The notes under the pieces were generated by a model. The model was not told where the DNA came from. It worked only from the letters and a program-made list of their open reading frames with translations, and searched no databases. From the NCBI GenBank assembly GCA_017849335.1, contig JAFIHP010000329.1, positions 1-23,414 of the forward strand: 23,414 nt of DNA, given 5' to 3'. A program made the position numbers and the translations under genes. Of this stretch, positions 6,637 through 14,115 are shown piece by piece. Position 1 is the stretch's first letter. Every line of letters starts with the position of its first letter. Source of the stretch: Actinomycetales bacterium (lineage in GTDB: Bacteria > Actinomycetota > Actinomycetes > S36-B12).

Positions 6637-9066
6637 CTAGACGTACTCGTGCCGACGCAGCCAGCGCATCGACACCGATCCCCACAACGGCGGCAGGTAG
6701 AACGTCGCCAGCCGGAACGCCACGGCTGTCGAGACCGCGTCGGCCGGAGGCACGCCGATCGCCTGGAGACCCGCGGTGTACCCGGCCTCGGCGACTCCCA
6801 TGCCGCCCGGCACCGGCATCAGTCCGGCGAACAGGCTGACGGCCGTGTTGATCAAGATGAGCTGGGACAGGTGCGCGGTCTCCCCGAACGCCGCGAGGCA
6901 GACGCCGAGGACGAGAGCCTGCATGACCTGTGCGCCCAGGTTCCCCAGCAGCATCGTGGCGACCTTGCGCGGGTGCCGGATGACCAGGAGGGCGTCTCCG
7001 GCGTTCTTGCGCTGCTCGGCGATCCTGGCCTTGATCCGCGGAACGCTCCCCAGCAGCCGGTGCCGCAGGCGCGGAACCGCGAAGGTCACGAGCACCGCGA
7101 TCAGCGTGAACACGGCGACGACGAGCAGCGGGCCCGGGCTCGACCCGTCCGAGGCGGTCGAATCGGTGGTGCCGCGCACCGCCGACGTGAAGCCCGGCAG
7201 GCCGGACACCAGGATGAGGAGGATCAGCGAGATCTGGACCAGGAAGCCGCTGAAGCTGTCGATCATCCCGATGCCGATCGCCGTCGCGGCGGGCAGGCCG
7301 AAGCGCTCGAAGAACCTCACCTCGAGCGCCAGCCGCGCGGCCGTGGACGGCAGGCACAAGGCGATGAACTGGATCGCGTACTGCAGCATCAGGACCGGCA
7401 CGTACCGCAGGCGCTTGAGCGTTGATCCGATGGTCGAGAACGCGAAGAACATCTGGATCACCGGCGACAGGAGGACCGCGAGCACCACCCAGGCCCAGTC
7501 GGCCGTCGACAGCGCGTCGGCCATGCTCGCGAAGTCCACCCCCGAGAAGGCGCTGATGAGGGTGTAGGCGATCAGGGCCACGACCGCGACGATCGCGATC
7601 GACTTCGCCGATACCCGCCGGATCTGCTGCAGCGGCGGTGCCTCCACCTGCGCGAGCGCGACGGCAGCGTGCTGGAGGTCCTTCATCGACCATTCGCCGT
7701 CGTGGACCGCCTGACGCTGGGAGCGGCTCAGGACTGCCGGCTGAAGGTAGGGCAGGAGGTCGATGGTGGCGTCCGCGCCCAGCGCGGCCCGTGCCCGCGC
7801 GAGGGCGCGGTCCTGGCCGACGACGAGGGCCGTCGCGACCAGGAGGCGGACGCGGTCGACCTGCCGGTCGCCGTCGTCGGAGGTGAGCTCGGCGTCGGCG
7901 AAGTCGGCGAGGGCGACCTGCCCGTCGGACCGGCGGACGATCGCCTCCGGCCCGATCCGGCCGTGCGCCATCCCCGTGCGGTGCAGCGCCAGCAACGCCG
8001 ACCAGGCGGCATCGATGTCCGCGTCGGCGAGCTCGGAGTCCGCGTCGGCGAGCTTCCACGTCGGCGCGTCCGTGGCGATGAGGGCGTCGCCCTGCTCACT
8101 GCGCCCGACCGCGACCGTCGACAGGACCGGGACTCCGTCCCGTGCCGCCATCAGGCCGGCCAGCGCCTCGTGCTCGACCCGGAACACGCGGCCACGGCCG
8201 AGCCGCAGGCTCTCGCCGCGGCGCGTCAGCGCGGTCCATGCCGAGCCGATCAGCTGCGAGTCCCACGCGTCGCGGCCGAACACGCGCACCGTCAGGTGCG
8301 CGCCGCCGGCGAGCTGCGCATCCCACATGGCCTCGCCACCGACCCCGGCCGGCAGGGGCGCGGCGTCAGTCGCGTCGATGCCGAGGTCGGACAACGCGAT
8401 CTCGACCTGTTCGGACGTGAGCAGACCCTGGGGGGAACCGAAGAGAAGGTGCGCGACGGCGGCGGCCCCGATTCCCAGGAAGAAGCCGGAGATCGCTCCC
8501 CCGGCCCACGTCACGCCGAGCCCCACGACGCCGACCGCCGCGAACAGCACCAGCGCGCGCCCGATGTACCGCAACGGCCGCGAGAGCCAGGTCGAGGCGG
8601 CGACGACGATCGCCGTCGCGACGGCGATCCTGACCGCCGGGTAGACCTGGGAGTCCGGCTGGCCCAGGAGCGAGGACCAGAGCTCGTCCCGCGTCATGCC
8701 CGCTGCCGTGCCGACGACGAACGAGCCCGCGAGCGCGAACAGGCCGGACAGCAGCAACGTCAGGGTGAGGTGACGGCGTCCGGTGAAGAAGAGCGGCAGG
8801 ACGACCAGCACGACCGCCCACACCGTCACCGACGTGTACGACAGTCCCCACAGCAGGCCGACGAGGTCCGGCAGGGCGTCCAGGAAGGTCGAGATGCCGG
8901 TGTCGACGGCCCCAGGGCCGGGCGCCGAGCCCGCGCCGACGACCAGCACCAGCACCGCGAGCGCAAGCAGCATGCCGTCGGTAGGGCGCCGCTTCCTCCC
9001 GGCGTCGGCGGCGGAGGACCACACCCGCACGAGGTCGTGCATGCCGAACCGCGCGCTCGTCGCCAC
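6637..9066 (-). CDS. Pseudokinase-like domain fused to LPG_synthase_TM (flippase-like) membrane protein
   Basis: 809 aa from GTG at 9064-9066, chosen over an upstream in-frame ATG at 9112-9114 because GGGAGGG lies 5 nt before the GTG. The upstream start would also begin inside the inverted repeat. Order: N-terminal TM block (about residues 32-210), protein-kinase-like domain (about 220-470), then an eight-helix-type UPF0104/LPG_synthase_TM region (about 485-800; PVPGGMGVAEAGYTAGLQAIGVP is the family signature). The kinase part has HGRIGPEAI (H368) where active kinases have HxD..xxN, so the catalytic Asp is Arg and the metal-binding Asn is Ala. The beta3 Lys position appears to be Arg (TVRVFG). 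A DFA motif (D388) remains. It is probably a nucleotide-binding or dead regulatory domain. Related membrane domains act in aminoacyl-lipid or isoprenoid-lipid flipping; the substrate here is unknown. Confidence 0.87.
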   Translation of the reverse strand: MATSARFGMHDLVRVWSSAADAGRKRRPTDGMLLALAVLVLVVGAGSAPGPGAVDTGISTFLDALPDLVGLLWGLSYTSVTVWAVVLVVLPLFFTGRRHLTLTLLLSGLFALAGSFVVGTAAGMTRDELWSSLLGQPDSQVYPAVRIAVATAIVVAASTWLSRPLRYIGRALVLFAAVGVVGLGVTWAGGAISGFFLGIGAAAVAHLLFGSPQGLLTSEQVEIALSDLGIDATDAAPLPAGVGGEAMWDAQLAGGAHLTVRVFGRDAWDSQLIGSAWTALTRRGESLRLGRGRVFRVEHEALAGLMAARDGVPVLSTVAVGRSEQGDALIATDAPTWKLADADSELADADIDAAWSALLALHRTGMAHGRIGPEAIVRRSDGQVALADFADAELTSDDGDRQVDRVRLLVATALVVGQDRALARARAALGADATIDLLPYLQPAVLSRSQRQAVHDGEWSMKDLQHAAVALAQVEAPPLQQIRRVSAKSIAIVAVVALIAYTLISAFSGVDFASMADALSTADWAWVVLAVLLSPVIQMFFAFSTIGSTLKRLRYVPVLMLQYAIQFIALCLPSTAARLALEVRFFERFGLPAATAIGIGMIDSFSGFLVQISLILLILVSGLPGFTSAVRGTTDSTASDGSSPGPLLVVAVFTLIAVLVTFAVPRLRHRLLGSVPRIKARIAEQRKNAGDALLVIRHPRKVATMLLGNLGAQVMQALVLGVCLAAFGETAHLSQLILINTAVSLFAGLMPVPGGMGVAEAGYTAGLQAIGVPPADAVSTAVAFRLATFYLPPLWGSVSMRWLRRHEYV

Positions 9067-9101
9067 ATGCCCTCCCGCCCGGCCGGACCGTCTCCACCTA
9101 C

Positions 9102-9143
9102 CGGTTCGGCGCACACCCTACGAGCAGGATGTGCGCCGAACCG
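9102..9143 (-). terminator. Perfect 14-bp inverted repeat, probable terminator after the DUF1269 gene
   Basis: CGGTTCGGCGCACA (9102-9115) pairs perfectly with TGTGCGCCGAACCG (9130-9143) around a 14-nt loop. It lies 25 nt past the stop of the DUF1269 gene and 36 nt before the flippase start, both on the minus strand. There is no T-tract, as is common for actinobacterial terminators. It could instead be an operator or 5' leader hairpin for the flippase gene. Confidence 0.6.
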
Positions 9144-9167
9144 TGCGATGGGCGGTAATCGCGTCGC

Positions 9168-9722
9168 CTACGAGGCCGACGTGGGCTCCGCCTGGACCGC
9201 GGCCTCCTCGGCCTCCTTCTTGGCCGCCTTCGAATCGGCCTTGAGCTCCTTGCGCTCGACCTTCTCGGCGTGCTTCACGGCCGCCTCGACCCGATCGGCG
9301 ATCGCGGCGGCGGCAACCGCCACCAGCGCGTACTGGCCGTTGTCCAGCATCTCGCCGAGGTCCTTCAGGTCACCGCGGTTCATGCCACCCGCAGCGTGAC
9401 CGGCCCAGGCACCCAGGCCCGCACCGATGCCGGTCCCCCACAGCACGGCGGCACCGATGCCGACGGCCGGGAACAGCGCGACGACGAGGCCAGCCGCGAG
9501 CCCGAGGCCGCCGCCGACCCACGCACCCTGGCGCAGCGGCTGCTCGTGCTTCTTGACGATCTTGACCTTGCCCTTGTCGTCCTTCTCGATGATGGCCGCA
9601 TCGAAGGTGTCGACGATGCCATCGTCGTAGTACAGCGACTTGACGGCGTCGTAGTCCGCCTCGGCGTCGGCGAGGGAGTCGTAGGTCGCCGCGAAGGCAG
9701 CGAAGGTGTCCAGCCCTTCCAT
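9168..9722 (-). CDS. DUF1269 family membrane-associated protein
   Basis: 184 aa. The ORF is open further upstream, but ATG at 9720-9722 is preceded by CAGGAG at a normal distance and begins the recognisable domain. Residues 8-60 hold a small alpha/beta segment (ATYDSLADAEADYDAVKSLY, DAAIIEKDDKGKVKI), 66-113 is a long Gly/Ala-rich hydrophobic stretch typical of DUF1269, and 118-148 resumes the ferredoxin-like part (DLGEMLDNGQYALVAVA). A Lys/Glu/Ala-rich tail (150-184) could be coiled coil. The family has no defined biochemical role; members are often stress-associated in actinobacteria. A candidate promoter and hairpin lie in its leader. The gene appears monocistronic, given the inverted repeat after its stop. 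Confidence 0.88.
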   Translation of the reverse strand: MEGLDTFAAFAATYDSLADAEADYDAVKSLYYDDGIVDTFDAAIIEKDDKGKVKIVKKHEQPLRQGAWVGGGLGLAAGLVVALFPAVGIGAAVLWGTGIGAGLGAWAGHAAGGMNRGDLKDLGEMLDNGQYALVAVAAAAIADRVEAAVKHAEKVERKELKADSKAAKKEAEEAAVQAEPTSAS

Positions 9723-9740
9723 GATGTCTCCTGTCACTCG

Positions 9741-9759
9741 CCGGCCCGTGGCGGGCCGG
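9741..9759 (-). other. Short perfect hairpin in the leader of the DUF1269 gene
   Basis: CCGGCCCG and CGGGCCGG (8-bp perfect arms, 3-nt loop TGG) lie 18 nt upstream of the DUF1269 ATG, just before its ribosome binding site. In RNA this makes a very stable GC stem that could affect translation or mRNA stability. A chance GC palindrome is possible. Confidence 0.4.
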
Positions 9760-9770
9760 TCGCGCGTTCG

Positions 9771-9798
9771 ACTGTAGCCCTCGGCCCCACGGACGCAA
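9771..9798 (-). promoter_or_regulatory. Candidate promoter of the DUF1269 gene
   Basis: On the minus strand TTGCGT (9798-9793) and TACAGT (9776-9771) are separated by 16 nt, a passable housekeeping -35/-10 pair. Transcription would begin near 9763, placing the 9741-9759 hairpin at the start of the leader. Prediction by eye only. Confidence 0.4.
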
Positions 9799-9989
9799 CC
9801 GATCTCGTCCGGTTCGGGTGACGTAGCCGCGGTCGCACCGGTCCGCGGCCGAGCTCCCCGAAGAGGGCCGGGCGTCGTCGTTGCAGGGCAACGGGTTCGA
9901 CCGCACGGAGTGCCCCGCCTCGCGCACGCCCGCATGGGCGATCGCAAGACCGGTGAACCCGTCCGACGGCCGCCGTCACGCTCCTGGGT

Positions 9990-9995
9990 TATCGT
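9990..9995 (+). promoter_or_regulatory. Candidate -10 element of the Septum_form gene
   Basis: TATCGT, within GTTATCGTCG, lies 41 nt before the ATG at 10036. The same GTTATCGTCG decamer occurs at 15199-15208 ahead of the zinc-ribbon gene. No convincing -35 is seen at the usual spacing, so this is tentative. Confidence 0.3.
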
Positions 9996-10035
9996 CGTCC
10001 TACCCCTCAGTAGCCTCCCCTCGCCGAGGAGTCCC

Positions 10036-10908
10036 ATGCGTACCGCCCGCGTTGCCCTGACCGCCGCCGCCTGTGCCGCCCTCGTCGCCACGGGGGTCGC
10101 GACGGCCCAGCCCGCCGCCGCCGCCCCCGCGAAGGGTCAGTGCTACGCCTACACCGCGGCGGTCCTGAAGGCCGTCTCCAGCGACGCTGCCGCCGTGGAC
10201 TGCGCGGGCGAGCACACCGCCGAGACCTACTACGTCGGCACCGTCACCGACCGGCTCGGACTCCCGTCCACGTCGTCGCAGGCGATGCGCCTGTCGGCCG
10301 GACGGCAGTGCACGACCGCCGCGATGAACGCCTACCTGGGAATGCCGGATCGCAAGCTGCCCAGCCGCTTCCGCACGGTCGTGCTCTTCCCGAGCGACGC
10401 CCAGTGGAACGCGGGCGAGCGCTGGGTCCGCTGCGACGTGGTCCTGCAGGGCGGCCTGGCACTGAAGTCCATCACGGGAACCGCAGCCGCCTTCGTGGCG
10501 GCGAACCCGCAGACGCAGTTCGACTTCTGCACGCCGGGACAGCCCAACGCCCGCGCCACGTCCGCCTACCCGTGCACGACGCCGAAGAAGAACTGGATCA
10601 AGGTCCTCGACGCCGAGCTCGGGGGACCCGGGTCGAAGTTCCCCGGGCAGGGCACCGTCGAGCGCAAGACGCGGGCGCTGTGCGAGAAGCAGGGCAAGAA
10701 GTGGTCCGGGAAGCAGAAGTACCCCGGCTGGTGGGCGATCTGGCCGACCGCGGTCGGCTGGCGCCAGGGGCACCGGTCCGCCCAGTGCTTCGTGCCGTAC
10801 CAGCAGTACGCGAAGCAGCTCGAGATCGACGCCGCCAAGAAGAACCCGGCTCCGACCCCGGCGCCTACGGCGACCACGGACCCGCAGCCGGCTCCGGCGG
10901 CGTCCTAG
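10036..10908 (+). CDS. Secreted Septum_form-family protein
   Basis: 290 aa. ATG at 10036 is preceded by GAGGAG (10026-10031) and starts a clear Sec signal peptide (hydrophobic 6-25, AxA-type cleavage near 27-31), so the longer upstream frame is rejected. The mature part carries the actinobacterial Septum_form pattern: GQCYAYT, VDCAGEHTAETYYVG, then RQCTTAAMNAYLG, RWVRCDVVL, FDFCTPG, YPCTTPKKNW, ALCEKQGKKW and SAQCFVPY. This is a set of paired cysteines suited to an exported fold. The C-terminus is Pro/Thr/Ala-rich. The family name comes from a suggested septum role; direct function is not established. Its stop TAG shares CTAG with the stop of the convergent ndh gene, leaving no space for a separate terminator. 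Confidence 0.85.
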   Translation: MRTARVALTAAACAALVATGVATAQPAAAAPAKGQCYAYTAAVLKAVSSDAAAVDCAGEHTAETYYVGTVTDRLGLPSTSSQAMRLSAGRQCTTAAMNAYLGMPDRKLPSRFRTVVLFPSDAQWNAGERWVRCDVVLQGGLALKSITGTAAAFVAANPQTQFDFCTPGQPNARATSAYPCTTPKKNWIKVLDAELGGPGSKFPGQGTVERKTRALCEKQGKKWSGKQKYPGWWAIWPTAVGWRQGHRSAQCFVPYQQYAKQLEIDAAKKNPAPTPAPTATTDPQPAPAAS

Positions 10909-12146
10909 TCGATGACGGTGCGGCGCGGTCCGACGCCCCAGACCAGGTAGTTCCACACCCAGTCGGCGACCACGCTGACGCGTTGGCGTCCGCCGGTCAG
11001 GTAGAACAGGTGCAGGCCCAGCCACGCCATCCAGGCGGGCAGCCCCGCCAGGCGCAGCCCTCCGGACAGCTCGACGACCGCCCGGCGGCGGCCGATCGTG
11101 GCCATCTGTCCCTTGTCGCGATAGGCGAACGGCTTCGGCGAGCCCCCCGCCCGCTGCTCGACGAGAGACCTCGCGACGTACTTGCCCATCTGCAGCGCGA
11201 CCGATCCGACCATCGGCAGCGGTCGTTCGCCCGGCTCGGCCCGGTGGGCCAGATCGCCGATCACCCAGACGTCGTCGGCCAGCCGCAGGGTGTCGGAGAC
11301 CTCGAGCCGGTTCGCCCGGTCCGCCGTGCCAAGTCCGGCCCACTGCGGCGGAGCCGCGACTCCCGCGGCCCAGATGATCGTCCCGGCGGAGAGCACGATG
11401 TTGCCGGCGAGCCGGACGGTCGACGGGTACATGCGCTCGACCGACGAGGACACGCGGACGTCGACGCCGAGCTTCTCCAGGTCCCGCAGGGCGCGTGCGC
11501 TCGACTTCTCGCCGAAGGTCGGGAGCAGACGCGGGCCGGCCTCGACCAGAGTGACCGTCGCATAGTCGGCGAGCGACGGGAACTCGCGATGCATGGCCCG
11601 TTGCAGCTCCGCGATCGCCCCGGACAGCTCGACGCCCGTGGGCCCGCCGCCGACGACCACGACCTGCAGGGCCTCCCGCGGCGCGTGCCCGAGCTCGACG
11701 TCCTCGTAGGTCTGCAGCAGGCGATGCCGGATCGCCCGGGCCTCCTGCACGGTCTTCATCTGCAGGGCGTTCTCAGCGACGCCGGGGATGCCGAACGTCG
11801 TGCCGGTGCTTCCCATCGCGAGCACCAGCTGGTCCCACGGGAGGACCGTGCCGTCGTCGAGTCGAAGGGTGTGCGCAGCCGTCGAGATCGCGACGACCTC
11901 GCCCCGGCGGAACCGGACTCCGGGGATCGCCGCGCGCACCGGGTAGGCGATGTCGTCCTCGGGCAGGCCACCGGTCGCCACCTGGTACAGAAGCGGCGAG
12001 AAGACCTGGTACGGATTGCGGTCGATCACGGTGACGTCGAAGCCGTCGGCCTTGCGGAGCTTCCGCGCGCAGGCCAGACCGCCGAACCCGGCCCCGACGA
12101 TGACGACCCTGGTCGGTGGTCGCGCTCCGATCGCGTCCTGCGTCAC
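10905..12146 (-). CDS. ndh: Type II NADH dehydrogenase (NDH-2)
   Basis: 413 aa, usual length for bacterial NDH-2, the non-proton-pumping NADH:quinone oxidoreductase on the inner face of the membrane. FAD-binding GAGFGGL (18-24), the family pattern YQVFSPLLYQVATGGL (46-61), the NADH-binding GGGPTGVE (166-173), the second FAD contact VWVIGDLAH (293-301) and SVALQMGKYVA (315-325) are all present. The Trp/Leu-rich C-terminus (about 370-405, AWMAWLGLHLFYLTGG) fits the membrane-binding amphipathic helices. The start is GTG at 12144-12146 with GGAG 8 nt upstream. It lies 74 nt downstream of the ABC-F gene on the same strand. A possible promoter of its own, TAGACT (12190-12185), lies in that gap. Confidence 0.95.
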   Translation of the reverse strand: MTQDAIGARPPTRVVIVGAGFGGLACARKLRKADGFDVTVIDRNPYQVFSPLLYQVATGGLPEDDIAYPVRAAIPGVRFRRGEVVAISTAAHTLRLDDGTVLPWDQLVLAMGSTGTTFGIPGVAENALQMKTVQEARAIRHRLLQTYEDVELGHAPREALQVVVVGGGPTGVELSGAIAELQRAMHREFPSLADYATVTLVEAGPRLLPTFGEKSSARALRDLEKLGVDVRVSSSVERMYPSTVRLAGNIVLSAGTIIWAAGVAAPPQWAGLGTADRANRLEVSDTLRLADDVWVIGDLAHRAEPGERPLPMVGSVALQMGKYVARSLVEQRAGGSPKPFAYRDKGQMATIGRRRAVVELSGGLRLAGLPAWMAWLGLHLFYLTGGRQRVSVVADWVWNYLVWGVGPRRTVID

Positions 12147-12184
12147 CGTTCACCGCTCCGTGATTGGGGATTCCCGACGGAACG

Positions 12185-12190
12185 AGTCTA
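12185..12190 (-). promoter_or_regulatory. Candidate -10 element of ndh
   Basis: Minus-strand TAGACT (12190-12185) fits TANNNT and would start transcription near 12178, giving a leader of about 30 nt with GGAG before the GTG. No clear -35 is visible; read-through from the ABC-F gene is equally possible. Confidence 0.3.
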
Positions 12191-12220
12191 GGAGGCGGGC
12201 CGTGACCGTCCGCCCGACGC

Positions 12221-14011
12221 TCACTCGGCGAGAGCGAACCACTGCTCCTCGAGCTCGGCGCGCTCGGCCTCGAGCGCGCGCAGCCGCGTGTGCAGGTCCG
12301 CGACCTGCTCGTAGTCGGTCGCGTTCGCGGCCAGGTCCGCGTGCAGGTCGGACTCCTTGGCCCGCAACCGGTCGAGCTGGCGCTCGATCCGGGCGAGCGC
12401 CTTGCCGGTCTCGCGGTCGGCAGCCGCGTCACTGCGCGCGGGCGGGGCGCCGGTCTCGGGGACGTCGGGACCAGCGATCGGACTCCCGGCCGGCGCCGCC
12501 TGACCGTCGCGCAGCCGCAGGTACTCCTCGACGCCTCCCGGCAGCGAGACGACCCGTCCGTCACCCGGCAACGCGACGACGTCGTCGCACACGCGCTCGG
12601 TGAAGTAACGATCGTGCGACACGACGACGAGCGTCCCGGCGAACCCGTCCAGCAGGTCCTCCAGGGCCGAGAGGGTCTCGACGTCGAAGTCGTTCGTCGG
12701 CTCGTCGAGCACGAGCAGGTTCGGCGCCCCCATCAGCAGGCGCGTGAGCTGGAGGCGGCGGCGTTCGCCACCCGACAGGTCTCCGACCGGCGTCCACTGG
12801 CCGTCCGCCCCGAACCCGAGCCGCTCGCACAGCTGGGACGCCGTGAGCTCGCGACCCTTGCCCAGGTCGACCCGGTTCGCGACCCGCTCCACCGACTCGA
12901 GCACCCGCCAGCGCGGGTCCAGCTCCTCCAGGTGCTGGGACAGGTACGCCGGGCGCACGGTCACGCCGGTCACCACCCGGCCGGACGAGGGCCGCAGCTC
13001 GCCGAGGAGGACGCGGACCAGGGTGGTCTTGCCGGCCCCGTTCGGACCGAGGATCCCGAGCCGCTGCCCGGGGCCGAGATCCCACGTGACGCGGTCGAGC
13101 AGGGTCCGGTCGCCGAGGGCGATCGAGACGTCGTGCAGCTCGACGACGGTCTTGCCCAGGCGGGCCCCGGCGAACGCGAGCAGCTCGACCGCGTCCCGCG
13201 GCGGCGGCTCGTCGCGGATCAGCTCGTTGGCCGCCTCGACGCGGAAGCGTGGCTTCGAGGTCCGGGCCGGGGCGCCGCGCCGCAGCCAAGCGAGCTCCTT
13301 GCGGATCAGGTTGGACCGCCGCGCGTCCGCGGCGGCCTGCTGTCGCTGGCGCTCGGCCTTGGCCAGCACGTAGGCGGAGTATCCGCCGACGTACTCCTCG
13401 ACCTGGCCGCCGACGACCTCCCACATGCTGTCGCAGACCTCGTCGAGGAACCATCGATCGTGGGTCACGACGACGACGGACAGGCCGGGCCGGTCACGCA
13501 GGTGCGCCGCGAGCCAGCCCACGACCTCGAGGTCCAGGTGGTTCGTGGGCTCGTCGAGCAGGAGGAGGTCCAGGTCGTCGATGAGCAGCCGGGCCAGGTC
13601 GACCCGGCGACGCTCGCCGCCCGAGAGGGGCCCGACCGGGCGATCGAGGATCGCGTCGTCGTGGCCACCGAGCAGGGCCTGGAGCACCTCCCGGGTCCGC
13701 GCGTCCGCGGCCCAGTCATGCGCCGGACGGTCGCCGACGACAACCGCACGGACGGTGGCGCTCGGGTCGCCCCCGGGCTGCTGCCGCAGGACCCCGACCC
13801 GCGTCCCCCCGGTGATGCTCACTCGTCCGCTGTCGACCGTCTCGTCCCCGGCGAGGACGGCGAGCAGCGTGCTCTTGCCGGCCCCGTTTCGCCCGACCAC
13901 ACCGATGCGCTGACCGGCCGAGACGCCCGTCGACACGTCCGCGAGCAGAGGACGCTCGCCGTACGCCTTGCCGACCGACTCGAGGTTGACCAGGTTTCGG
14001 GAGGGCGGCAC
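12221..14011 (-). CDS. ABC-F family ATPase, Uup-like
   Basis: 596 aa with two complete ABC cassettes and no membrane domain. NBD1: Walker A GRNGAGKST (40-48), signature LSGGERRR (129-136), Walker B LLLLDEPTNHLD (149-160), switch His in VVVTHDRWF (180-188). NBD2: GPNGAGKTT (322-330), LSGGERRRLQL (412-422), LLVLDEPTNDFD (432-443), VVVSHDRYF (462-470). The linker (about 205-270) contains ELAWLRRGAPARTSKPR, the usual ABC-F interdomain motif that reaches toward the ribosomal P-site. The C-terminal coiled coil (about 536-592) is the Uup-type extension. The role is probably on the ribosome, as a translation factor or in rescue; antibiotic protection cannot be claimed. The start is GTG at 14009-14011. 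Divergent from the FkbM gene. Confidence 0.92.
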   Translation of the reverse strand: MPPSRNLVNLESVGKAYGERPLLADVSTGVSAGQRIGVVGRNGAGKSTLLAVLAGDETVDSGRVSITGGTRVGVLRQQPGGDPSATVRAVVVGDRPAHDWAADARTREVLQALLGGHDDAILDRPVGPLSGGERRRVDLARLLIDDLDLLLLDEPTNHLDLEVVGWLAAHLRDRPGLSVVVVTHDRWFLDEVCDSMWEVVGGQVEEYVGGYSAYVLAKAERQRQQAAADARRSNLIRKELAWLRRGAPARTSKPRFRVEAANELIRDEPPPRDAVELLAFAGARLGKTVVELHDVSIALGDRTLLDRVTWDLGPGQRLGILGPNGAGKTTLVRVLLGELRPSSGRVVTGVTVRPAYLSQHLEELDPRWRVLESVERVANRVDLGKGRELTASQLCERLGFGADGQWTPVGDLSGGERRRLQLTRLLMGAPNLLVLDEPTNDFDVETLSALEDLLDGFAGTLVVVSHDRYFTERVCDDVVALPGDGRVVSLPGGVEEYLRLRDGQAAPAGSPIAGPDVPETGAPPARSDAAADRETGKALARIERQLDRLRAKESDLHADLAANATDYEQVADLHTRLRALEAERAELEEQWFALAE

Positions 14012-14098
14012 GCGGCCATTGTCCCTGAGGGCCTGCGCGGTCCGCCGACGGGCGAAGGTCGCAGAACGGTCACAACCGGGCGTGCGGCCGTGACCGGC

Positions 14099-14115
14099 TA
14101 TATCCTCCGGCCGTG
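14099..14115 (+). promoter_or_regulatory. Candidate promoter for a leaderless FkbM transcript
   Basis: TATATCCT (14099-14106) offers a -10 hexamer TATCCT at 14101-14106, only 7 nt before the GTG start at 14113. Transcription would begin at or near the start codon, and no ribosome binding site is present. Leaderless mRNAs are common in actinobacteria. Confidence 0.5.

Larger units (their letters stand above)
9723..10035. other. 313-bp divergent intergenic region
   Basis: This gap lies between the DUF1269 gene (leftward) and the Septum_form gene (rightward). It contains the DUF1269 leader hairpin and promoter candidate, a TATCGT hexamer at 9990-9995 that may be the -10 of the rightward gene, and the ribosome binding site GAGGAG at 10026-10031. 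Open frames crossing it are upstream extensions without start signals. I see no RNA gene in the middle part (about 9800-9980). Confidence 0.5.

Noticed and set aside
9723..10091. N-terminal extension of the DUF1269 frame by 123 residues
   Set aside because: The extra part is Arg/Thr-rich, crosses the divergent promoter region, and the internal ATG has a strong ribosome binding site.
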